DNA of 16,837 bases from contig RXOD01004963.1 in the NCBI GenBank assembly GCA_005223375.1, positions 1-16,837 of the forward strand, in the 5' to 3' direction. Position 1 is the first letter of the stretch, and each line of letters begins with the position of its first letter. The position numbers and the translations under genes are program-made. This document shows positions 9,471-16,837 of the stretch, in pieces. Origin of the DNA: Amoebophrya sp. AT5.2 (Eukaryota; Sar; Dinophyceae; Syndiniales; Amoebophryaceae). Under the pieces are notes generated by a model. The model saw nothing but the letters and a program-made list of their open reading frames with translations, did not search any database and was not told the DNA's origin.

Positions 9471-9683
9471 CACTAGTATATCTAAAGCTAAACCAATTTT
9501 TATTATTATAGAAGAACCACCGTCGAGCCGACGATTAAAGTTAAAACACAACGAACTAACAGAAGAGCCACCTCGACCTCCTTGGTGCCCGTGGTCAAGT
9601 ACGAGTACGACCTTCTTCGACGCTAGAAACCCGTTGGAATCGGAACGGGCCAGCGAGCAGAAGCTCCCACTGCAGCCGCGGAA

Positions 9684-12600
9684 ATGGTTCGGAAAAAAGT
9701 TGTGCCTGCCACTGTCCGCCTTGGGCGCGGCGTGGCTGCCGCTGCAGTCGTGAGCTCCTTCATTTTGCACGACCTTGGCTTCGTCCTCGACACGGTCTTA
9801 GCCATGCCCCACAACTACTTCGACTTGGGGTTGGACCACCCGGACCGCGCCGGGACTCCAGGTTCTCGGCCGCCCAGCTGGCAGGTCCTCAACTACACGC
9901 CGGATGTCCTCGATGAGGTTGTGCACTCGACGGACTTCTTGGAGGACGACGGGAACAGCCAAGGTACTAGTGTTGAGGCCGCCTCGTCCTCGACGCAGCT
10001 TCTTCTACCGTCACGGCGTGCGGGGGCGTCGGGGGTGGCATCAAATGGCGAGTCCCCCTGCTTCTCCACCAGGAGCGGCAGGTGGTCGTCCTCGGAGAAC
10101 GAACGGTCGAGGTCACCCGAGCAGTGTGGCTACTTTGGCAAAGAAGATGGGCGGCTACCGCGTGGCAATTATCATGATCCGACCACGATGAAAGGTTTGG
10201 TCCTGCGGCGCCCCATTCCTGTCCGGCAGAACGACTGGCGGGCTGGTTTTTTTCTTCCGTCTGCGTGGCTGCGGGACGGGGGCGCGTCTCCGCCCAGCCG
10301 CTTGTCTGAGACGTTTACGTTTCCCCACCTTCCGCATTATAAGCAGACATCGCAGTCTGCACCCGACATGCGGTCTCTGGTGGATCATGTGCAGCGCGGC
10401 GCCGTCACGACTAGTTCCTCAAGTTCTGGGTCGATATGGGGTGGCGGCGGGGGCCAAGCAGAATCGTCGAAGTCGGCGCCGCCGCTCGGGCTTGGAACTC
10501 CTGGGGAAAATTTCGCGTGTGCAGGGCTCGGGGCGGGAGTGCCAGATGTGCAGGATGCGGAATGGTCAGACTCGCTCTGGGGTTGTTGGTCGCCGCCAAG
10601 AATCAAGAGCGAGGGCGACTTACCACCACCGTCGCCAGGGATAAGCCAAAGCCAAGGGCTAGCAGAAGCGTTAGCGAGTGCGAGGGGTGGAGGTGGATTG
10701 CTAAGCCGTGCACCTTTTCGACGTGGAGAGCGTGTTGGAACAAATCGAAATGGAAATGCAAGCGAAGATAGTACGCCAGCATGGCGGCAGGGTCCTCTTC
10801 TACCGGCCACAGCTCCAACGGCGCCAACTCCGCAGAGCCCCGCCGCCGCTACCTCCAGCGCGCAGCCACCCGTCGTGGCATTTCATCTGGGTCTGGCTCG
10901 TGGTCCTAGTGGCGTCGAGGCGGCGCAGCAGGATCAGGAGGCGCAGGATCATTCGCAACTTCCACCGGTCCCAGATACGCCGGAGCGGCGGCCGATGGCG
11001 TCCCCCAGCGCGAGCCCGGAGCAGCGGCCGATGGCTTCCCCCGCCGGGAGCGGAACTGCCACGCCGCGCACGCGAGAGCCCTCCCCCGCGCACACGTCGC
11101 ATTCCGGCGACTTCTCGACAGCGGCGGAGGACGAGGCGGATGATGCTGTAGGTTTTGAAACAGATGAAGCGGCTGTAGCAGTAGCTCCTCGTGGAAGCGG
11201 TCTTGCTCTTGTTCTTCCTGCAGCTCCTTTTCCGGTTGATCTGGACGCCCGCCCACGCCCTGTCTCTCCGGAGCCGTCCAGGCGATCATCCGGGACCTAC
11301 CCCTACAATAGAGACGGCGAATTGTGCACCCACGCACTTGAAACACTTAACAGTCCCGAGACCTACACCAATACCAAAGGAGGGGACCACCGAGACCGAC
11401 CACAGTGCGACGTGAACGCGTCGAATAAACCGTCGAAGAAGAAGAAGAAGGTCACCGGCGCCCGACACATAGAGCATGCGGTTACACCGTTCGGGGTGGT
11501 CGCCGTTGCGCGTAATGGGTACGGGGCTCCGCAAGAATCTAAGGCCTCCGCGTCCGGGTCCGCAGACGCGAGGATGAAGGTGAATGAGTTCACAGTCACA
11601 CCGGATGTTTTGTCACTGAAGGAGAGGATGAACGAGTTACGAAAAGATCTCGCGTCCAGCCGAATGGCGAATATCGAAAGGGACGAGGAGGCGATGGGTG
11701 CTGGAAAGAGTTATAGAAACATTTGGTGGACGCCGTCGGTGCGGATGCTAACGGAGACTGAGGTCGCGGACCTGCTGCGCCCTGATATGGAAGTGGAGGG
11801 CGTAGTGCCGACAGCTGTAGGCGGCTTGTCGCTTTTGGAGCAGCTGTACACCACCCGGTGCACTTCGCACGGGTGCGACCGGGAGCAGGCAGAAGATTTG
11901 CTCGCGAAGGTAGTTGGCGGGCACGAACTGTTGGGTTTGGCCGACGATTTCGCGGATGAAGGCGAGCACGCGAGCGGGTCATGGGACGAACACGAACAAC
12001 AACTGCGCCACGGACGCGGCGAGCACGAGGAGCACCGCGACCTGTCCAAGGTGGGCCAGCGCCACGACCTGCGCAGGAGCCGCTACAGCTATCCGGTCGA
12101 GCACGAGTTCGATGATCATAAAAATAGTAAGACTTCTCATGGTCGTCCTTCTCCTTCTTCTTCTGGATCCCCCGCGAGGGGGGCGGGTTCTGGATCTGAG
12201 AAGAAAAAGCCTTTTCTTGCCGGGGGACCGGAACTCGCAGAGCGCGTGCGCGGCATTTTAGACGGAATCCGCGACCTGTGGCGGAGCGAAGGTGCACGCA
12301 TAGAGATTGAGGAGCGCAGGTTGGGACATCAGCATCAGCAGGGGTACAACTTCGGCCGCGACGACGCAGGCAGCAGAAATTGGCTGTCCTCGAAGTTCAA
12401 GCAACACCACAGAATCCTCGTGCGCGACATTCGCGGTCTGGCTGTAATGAGGCAGATTGCCGCGCCGCTGGGCCACGTGCTGGCGGTGGAAAAGGAAGCG
12501 TATGATGCGCAGCGTCGAGACGCCGGAGTCGCAGGAGGGCGCTCGCCGCACTCGCGCCCGCACTATACAAGGGCGATGAAGGATCCTGCCGCCGCGGGAC

Positions 12601-13901
12601 CACTAGTTCGGCTGCTACAAAAAGCTCTGGAGCGGATTGCGGAGTTTTATCGAGAAGCGATGGCGCAATCCGAATTCCGGCACGAGTTGGAGGCGCCATC
12701 CAGTCTGGGGAGCAGCGAAACATCACTATTGCGAGAGATCTTTCCCGAGGCGCTCATTTTTGCGTACCAAAAGTTGTACGACGCGGTGTCTTCATCGGAG
12801 CTCGCGCTTTGCGGGTCATCGGGCACCTCAATCTCGACACCCAGCCTCTTGCAGCATCTGCCGGGCCGCAGCGGCTTCAATTTTGTGCGGATGCCGGTTT
12901 TAGAGAGACAGTCTACTGATCGTGGGCTTCATTTCGAATGCGGCAACGGTCATGGAGCCTCCTGCAGCTTCGGAATGGAGCACGCCGGCGTAGGCGTTGA
13001 TGCGGGTCCTGCTCTGGAGGCAGCTCCTTCAGGTTCAGCATGGTGTTGGAGGAGGTCCGAATCCGTTGGCATGATTCTTGGTAGCCTCATGTCATCTTCA
13101 CGGGACGAGGACGACGTCGCCCTGCCTGAGTCCGAGACGCCGAGGCTGAGTCCGGGTCTACCCGCACTGCTGTGCGCCCCTGAGGTGATGCAGCGACGTG
13201 GCTTGGGCTTGGAGTTGGACACGTCGAGGACGACAGCAGGTGGTCCCATGCTGGAGTCCATGGTCGCACGCGCGCCTGCTCACCAGCTCCAGCCTCCGCT
13301 GCAGTACTCAACGTACGCCTACGCACACGCTTTAGGGGGCTCGCCCCCCCCAGATTCTCCGGAAGGCATGTCCGGCGCCGCAGAGTTAGAACCCCCCCTG
13401 GGCGAGCAAGGTGCTGATTGGGATTGCCTCAGCCGCGTCCTCACGGGGCTGCTGCCGGTGTCGTCCTCGCTACCGATTCCTTGTCCACGACGTCGCGGTG
13501 GGTTGTCCGATTTCCGCGCAGACGACGAGAGTGGTCCGGTTCTTCGGGGAGGCCGCCCTACTTCCACACAAGCTCTACAAACAACCCGAAGCGTGGGGGA
13601 CACGGCGATGGGGCCGCACACTCCGCCTCCGCTCGCTCTGTGGAGGTGGTCCACGAATGTGAATGAGGTCGGGGGAGCACCAGGAGAAGGCTGGAGACTC
13701 ACCTACAACCCCGGGGACTCAGTCTTTCCACCGACGGAAGACGAAGAGGCGCGCCCGGCAGGATTTGCGATTGGGATACCCACCCACGACGACCCGTTTT
13801 CTTTTATCCCTACTTCACAACCTGTGCCTGGTGCAGCACCGCCAGCATTATTCAGAGCCCCACCGAAGATGGAGGTGCCGAAGTGGGAAGGGGGCTCCTA
13901 A
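9684..13901 (+). CDS. Large unrecognised protein with N-terminal signal-like segment
   Basis: 1405 residues, intronless, with ATG in the context GCGGAAATGG and a TAA stop. I recognise no family. Residues 1-15 are basic (MVRKKVV), 16-40 hydrophobic (GVAAAAVVSSFILHD to VLDTVLA), giving a signal-peptide-like start with a possible cut after TVLA. Residues ~42-580 are disordered, Ser/Pro/Gly/Ala-rich, including a two-copy 12-residue repeat (PE-R/Q-RPMASP, ~433-456). SKKKKKV at 584-590 resembles a nuclear localisation motif. A first ordered helical block spans ~631-757, with NIWWTPSVRML and a CTSHGC pair (Cys726, Cys731). A His/Glu/Asp-rich stretch follows (~757-800). A second helical block runs ~843-1045, with AERVRGILDGIRDLW and LLREIFPEALIFAYQKLYDAV. 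The remainder is disordered, Gly/Ser/Pro-rich to the end. It lies about 2 kb after the esterase gene on the same strand. Secreted or vesicle-targeted is the simplest reading, but the lysine run leaves a nuclear or exported effector-like role open. Confidence 0.72.
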   Translation: MVRKKVVPATVRLGRGVAAAAVVSSFILHDLGFVLDTVLAMPHNYFDLGLDHPDRAGTPGSRPPSWQVLNYTPDVLDEVVHSTDFLEDDGNSQGTSVEAASSSTQLLLPSRRAGASGVASNGESPCFSTRSGRWSSSENERSRSPEQCGYFGKEDGRLPRGNYHDPTTMKGLVLRRPIPVRQNDWRAGFFLPSAWLRDGGASPPSRLSETFTFPHLPHYKQTSQSAPDMRSLVDHVQRGAVTTSSSSSGSIWGGGGGQAESSKSAPPLGLGTPGENFACAGLGAGVPDVQDAEWSDSLWGCWSPPRIKSEGDLPPPSPGISQSQGLAEALASARGGGGLLSRAPFRRGERVGTNRNGNASEDSTPAWRQGPLLPATAPTAPTPQSPAAATSSAQPPVVAFHLGLARGPSGVEAAQQDQEAQDHSQLPPVPDTPERRPMASPSASPEQRPMASPAGSGTATPRTREPSPAHTSHSGDFSTAAEDEADDAVGFETDEAAVAVAPRGSGLALVLPAAPFPVDLDARPRPVSPEPSRRSSGTYPYNRDGELCTHALETLNSPETYTNTKGGDHRDRPQCDVNASNKPSKKKKKVTGARHIEHAVTPFGVVAVARNGYGAPQESKASASGSADARMKVNEFTVTPDVLSLKERMNELRKDLASSRMANIERDEEAMGAGKSYRNIWWTPSVRMLTETEVADLLRPDMEVEGVVPTAVGGLSLLEQLYTTRCTSHGCDREQAEDLLAKVVGGHELLGLADDFADEGEHASGSWDEHEQQLRHGRGEHEEHRDLSKVGQRHDLRRSRYSYPVEHEFDDHKNSKTSHGRPSPSSSGSPARGAGSGSEKKKPFLAGGPELAERVRGILDGIRDLWRSEGARIEIEERRLGHQHQQGYNFGRDDAGSRNWLSSKFKQHHRILVRDIRGLAVMRQIAAPLGHVLAVEKEAYDAQRRDAGVAGGRSPHSRPHYTRAMKDPAAAGPLVRLLQKALERIAEFYREAMAQSEFRHELEAPSSLGSSETSLLREIFPEALIFAYQKLYDAVSSSELALCGSSGTSISTPSLLQHLPGRSGFNFVRMPVLERQSTDRGLHFECGNGHGASCSFGMEHAGVGVDAGPALEAAPSGSAWCWRRSESVGMILGSLMSSSRDEDDVALPESETPRLSPGLPALLCAPEVMQRRGLGLELDTSRTTAGGPMLESMVARAPAHQLQPPLQYSTYAYAHALGGSPPPDSPEGMSGAAELEPPLGEQGADWDCLSRVLTGLLPVSSSLPIPCPRRRGGLSDFRADDESGPVLRGGRPTSTQALQTTRSVGDTAMGPHTPPPLALWRWSTNVNEVGGAPGEGWRLTYNPGDSVFPPTEDEEARPAGFAIGIPTHDDPFSFIPTSQPVPGAAPPALFRAPPKMEVPKWEGGS
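10980..11050 (+). repeat. Two-copy 36-nt in-frame tandem repeat
   Basis: Units at 10980-11015 and 11016-11050 encode PERRPMASPSAS and PEQRPMASPAGS. The DNA copies differ at a handful of sites, mostly near the end of the unit. It lies in the disordered part of the large protein and probably arose by slippage. Confidence 0.7.
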
Positions 13902-14810
13902 CGATCAAATTAAAAAAAAAAAATATGTCTCGTGAATGCGGACGACGACGAGGCGGAGAACCAACAAGAACAAGAAGCCACTCGGGGACATGCTCGTCCA
14001 GGTGTTATTTTACCACTTTTTACTTTTGCGAGCAAAGCTTCACTACGTAGAAGTCTAGTGGTGCACGACCAGGTTAGGATCCACCGTTACGCGGCAGGAA
14101 CAAGAACAACAGGCCAAACTTCAGCTTGTCACCCCGTACGCTGCTCTGACGTCGCTGTAGCGGCAGGGGCAGCCACACCAGATAAATAAGTGTTTTGACA
14201 ATCATGAGTTGCATGCGCAGAGCAAAATCATCAACGTATCATGTTATGATAGACTGAACTTCAAGATCGATGAACGAGAAACAGGAAAGCAAGTTCCTAC
14301 AAAAAAAAATTGCTCAACGCTACTCATTGAGCACAGTCAGTGGCTCCTTCCGTTTTCTAAAGTTTTACTAACTTTATTTATGGCTCTCACTCAACATGAA
14401 CATCCTGACCCAGATCGAATTATGAAGATCATGGAAGGACGCAACTTTGATCTTTAAACCGGCTTAGCACTCGCAGTCTAGGAGCACAGGAGCTGGAGCC
14501 ACCCCCACCTCCGAAAAATAAAGATGGAAAATATGCTTCTATGATAACGAACGGTTAATGTTAAAAACCGTAAAACCTTCAAGTAGCAGTAGCGTACCAA
14601 ACACAATGACCATACTAGTACACCGAGCCGGTTGAGCGTAAGAACCTACCTCTTGTTACGGACTTTCGCGTGGCAGTGCTTAGGACACACCCATGCATCT
14701 CCGCCCAAGTTTTGACTTCTGCGTGGTGAATTTTATTCATCGCTATGCATTACTTCAACAACTTTCGTCATGGAGATTCGCCTTTGCTAGGAGAAGTGCG
14801 TAGTTCTTAA

Positions 14811-14829
14811 AGGGGCTTCGGCTTTTTTT
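14811..14829 (+). terminator. UUCG-loop hairpin followed by T-run (weak)
   Basis: AGGGGC, loop TTCG, then GCTTTTTTT can fold with two G-C pairs, G-U wobbles and an A-U pair. It resembles an RNA polymerase III or bacterial-type stop signal, but no small RNA gene with A and B boxes is visible upstream. It could equally be an accidental hairpin. Confidence 0.15.
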
Positions 14830-14872
14830 AGGGTGTATAATGTATGAACAAGTTTGAGGCACGCGCACGTAG

Positions 14873-14941
14873 ATGAATTTTAAGATGGGGTTCGTTCTAT
14901 GTAAAGTTGCGCATGAATTTTGGTTCTTTCTAAGTAAATTT
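14873..14941 (+). repeat. Degenerate tandem duplication
   Basis: Copy 1 (14873-14908) and copy 2 (14913-14941) share ATGAATTTT, GGTTC, TTCTA, GTAAA and TT in the same order, with three single-base differences and a 7-nt segment (14882-14888) missing from copy 2. It looks like an old local duplication in AT-rich non-coding DNA. Confidence 0.6.
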
Positions 14942-15937
14942 TTCTAGGGTGCCACCAGACTCAGAGCATCGACATCACGATCACCCGATGGTCCACTAAA
15001 TGCGACCATGCCGGTCGGGCGATTCCTACAATATTTATACGAGTCCACCTTGGAATTCCATCGTAATTCGAATCCTCGGACTCGTTATTGCATAGGAACA
15101 TGACTCGCACTCGTCGTCGTGGATAAAGGGTCTTCGGCTAACATATTGGCTGCTTCTAGAACTAGTCACCTTATGATGCGATTTATTTTTACGAAGGTTC
15201 TTAATTCAAGGGTGGACGTTCTTGATTATTCCGAAGTTTTCGGCCTGAACCTCGCCGACGAACAGACGAATGCTCTGTCGAATAATTATCCAAGCGCCAG
15301 AAAGAACTCGAAAAACATGCAAGAGCAGAGGGGTCACTTCTCTGCCGAGCACTCATTTCATCTTATTTTTCGTCGTAAACGCAAGTGTCGCCCTCACTGA
15401 AGCGAGGCTTCTTCTGCTTCTACTACAGAACCGTCGACACGGAGGGGACGTTGCTATCGATCTCACCGAGGGCCTCAGGCAGCGGTGGAGGTGTTTATCA
15501 GCTTCTTGCTCACCTTTGTGAAACTGAAGTTTTCTGGAGGTCCCGTGCTTGTTTTGAACCGATCAGTTCCTTCCGTGGTCAGCGAGAGCGACCTGACTGG
15601 TGCGTCTGCTCTTCATCCTCAGCTGTGGTCAGCTTTGCAGTCATCCTCATCATTTATGTCTAAAAAAAAATGTTTAGCCTTTGCTTTCGATTTTGAGCAA
15701 GAGCAGCGACTGCTAGTAGAAACCATTGATTATTCTTTTATTTGTTTTTTTTAACATTTTATACGATTGATTCGGTGACCACAACAGAGTTTTTCCGTTG
15801 TGCTGGAACCACAAGATGTAGCACTTTGGCGACTGGCACCTGCACCGGCCCCGGCGTTCTTGACGATGGTGCTCGCGTTTCGGTGAAGGTTTTTTGCGGA
15901 CTCAAGGTGAGCAACAGACAAATGCTCTGCGTGGTTC

Positions 15938-15984
15938 GGAAAGAGCAGGACGCTCCTGCTACACGCTCACCCGCGCGAGGATTC
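15938..15984 (+). repeat. Dispersed repeat, copy 2
   Basis: The core 15960-15984 matches 8229-8253 with one mismatch, and GGAAAGAGCAG at 15938-15948 matches GGAAGAGCAG at 8199. This copy lies about 30 nt inside a possible intron that would begin at 15907, so the family may occur in both intergenic and intronic DNA. Confidence 0.65.
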
Positions 15985-16148
15985 AGCTTCTGCTCGTCAG
16001 CTCGCTGCGGCAGCGGTTCTTGTAGTTAAATAACAGCGCGGAACTTCTTGGCCCACGCCGATGTGTGGCGCGATAGATGGTTCTAGTTGTACCATTGATT
16101 CGGCATTCATTATCATTGCGCGCGACTTCGCCGGACGAGCCCGAGTAG

Positions 16149-16837
16149 ACCACAAGCCAACTCCAACGCCGGGAACATGACCAAGCTGTCGTCCTGACAG
16201 ACGAGAGGCACGACCCACTGCCGCTCAGCAACATCATACACGCAGAGGATCGGATGACGCGCTCCGGCACGACCACGAGACGGCTGGAGGCCTGCGGGCG
16301 TGTGCTCTTCAACCTGGCGGCACATCTTCTTCTACCACCCGCGGGAGGCCCAACGCCGACAACTCACGCGCCGGACGAAGGAGATGGTCTTCATCTTCTT
16401 CATCTTGATCCACGATGCTCCCCTTCGTGGTTTTCAGCAACAACAATTTCCCCGGCATCTGAAGCACTAGTGCCGAGGACGCCGTCAGCATCAGCTAGCT
16501 CATCTCAGCACGGCTCTCTAACAGTAACAAGCTCGACGTCCGCCGGAGGATCTGCCCCCGCGGCCGGGGGAAGAACAAGGTCATTATCAATTCTGCTCGC
16601 TGCTGGGCAGGAGCAGGCGACGCTGACGCCTGCCGCCACCACCGCGCAATGTCTCACAGCCCACATCGAGGACTGTGAACTGCAGCTGATTGGTATCCAC
16701 CACGCCTACCGGGACTTTGGCTTCGGCACCGGCTACTTCTCCACCTGGGCCTCCGAGACGCTCCTGGAGTACCTGGCCAAGGAGGTGGTACACCGGTTCG
16801 GGAACGAGCTGGAGCAGACCTGCGACTTCCTGCTCCC
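16149..16837 (+). CDS. Unrecognised protein, 3'-partial, 5' end uncertain
   Basis: The frame is open for 229 codons from just after the TAG at 16146-16148 to the window edge. The first ATG is at 16254 (MTRSGTTTRRLEACG). Upstream codons also read as plausible protein (REHDQAVVLTDERHDPLPL), so the real start may be an exon boundary near 16149-16206, or the ATG. The middle (~16320-16660) is a Pro/Ser/Thr/Ala-rich linker. The last ~55 residues look folded: CELQLIGIHHAYRDFGFG, then GYFSTWASETLLEYL and EVVHRFGNELEQTCDF. In that part nearly every third codon base is G or C, as in the conserved cores of the other genes, whereas the antisense frame lacks that bias; this decides the strand. I do not recognise the family and the fold continues outside the window. 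AAG|GTGAGC at 15907 could be the donor of an upstream exon encoding DDGARVSVKVFCGLK in phase 0; the TAG|ACC acceptor at 16149 would keep frame, but its pyrimidine tract is poor. Confidence 0.5.

Larger units (their letters stand above)
7647..9683. other. 2-kb intergenic region with repeats and hairpins, no convincing gene
   Basis: The open frames here are short, start at non-ATG codons (for example TTG at 8111), or are minus-strand frames with no family signal. Composition is AT-rich, apart from a sharply GC-rich island at 7860-8010 that holds the C/G palindrome and two smaller hairpins (7955-7969, 7969-7982). Other elements are one copy of a dispersed repeat (8199-8253), three small hairpins (8772-8859), and a 22-nt palindrome (9449-9470). 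The 5' leader and promoter of the large gene at 9684 should lie in the last few hundred bases. Confidence 0.6.
13902..16148. other. Mostly non-coding region with repeats and possible exon material
   Basis: A run of 12 A begins 11 nt after the stop of the large gene (13912-13923). The open frames at 13932, 14209 and 15742 begin with GTG or TTG and show no family. The DNA is AT-rich from about 14190 to 15380, with a degenerate tandem duplication (14873-14941) and a UUCG-loop hairpin before a T-run (14811-14829). From about 15385 to 15906 composition becomes more mixed. A strong donor-like AAG|GTGAGC at 15907 follows an open stretch, so 5' exons of the last gene may lie here, but I cannot fix them. 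Confidence 0.5.

Noticed and set aside
13912..13923. A12 run just after a stop as a sign of a retrocopied gene
   Set aside because: A9 runs also occur in the spacers near 8163, 14301 and 15662, and only 10 nt of 3' UTR would be implied.
14209..14457. 82-codon plus-strand frame
   Set aside because: It starts at TTG with no coding bias; it is probably spacer.
15067..15075. TTCGAATCC resembling a tRNA B box
   Set aside because: The flanks do not form a T-stem, and no A box, anticodon arm or acceptor stem can be built around it.
16587..16793. Minus-strand frame at the right edge
   Set aside because: It reads plausibly, but its third codon positions are mixed, whereas the plus frame is almost all G/C-ending there.
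1..16837. CRISPR array, insertion sequence or phage genes
   Set aside because: No regularly spaced repeats, transposase, integrase or phage structural motifs were seen.

Overview
The window looks like nuclear DNA from a protist. Four plus-strand protein genes are separated by 1-2 kb of AT-richer DNA. There is a GT-AG intron, and no operon structure, ribosome binding sites, tRNA or rRNA. The proteins are long, G/C-ending in codon choice, and loaded with Ser/Ala/Gly/Pro/Gln low complexity. Long proteins with few introns, all on one strand, would fit an alveolate such as a dinoflagellate or syndinian. That placement is an inference and no single feature in the window proves it.

Layout. (1) 1-4780: the 3' part of a gene whose start lies left of the window. 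Two ORFs join through a 263-nt GT-AG intron (3882-4144). The joined protein carries one DUF1349 (concanavalin A-like, Ree1-type) domain, split into three pieces by a roughly 605-residue insertion and a second one of roughly 80 residues. (2) 4781-5768: intergenic. (3) 5769-7646: a secreted serine esterase of the PHB-depolymerase/LpqC type. It has an N-terminal hydrophobic leader, a Trp/Cys motif, a Pro/Thr/Ser linker, a catalytic Ser-Asp-His set and a GPI-type C-terminal tail. (4) 7647-9683: about 2 kb without a convincing gene. It holds a perfect 11-bp-arm G/C palindrome with a G-quadruplex motif, one copy of a short dispersed repeat, small hairpins, and a 22-nt palindrome upstream of the next gene. 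(5) 9684-13901: a 1405-residue protein of no family I recognise, with a signal-peptide-like N-terminus, disordered tracts, a lysine run and two helical blocks. (6) 13902-16148: mostly non-coding, with a degenerate tandem duplication, the second copy of the dispersed repeat and possible exon material of the last gene. (7) 16149-16837: the coding part of a fourth, unrecognised gene that runs off the right edge.

The genes are not obviously one pathway. Two of the four products appear to enter the secretory route. The strongest observations are the reassembly of the split DUF1349 domain across the intron, which fixes the gene model, and the size of the insertion inside that domain. I did not find a clear new multi-gene system.
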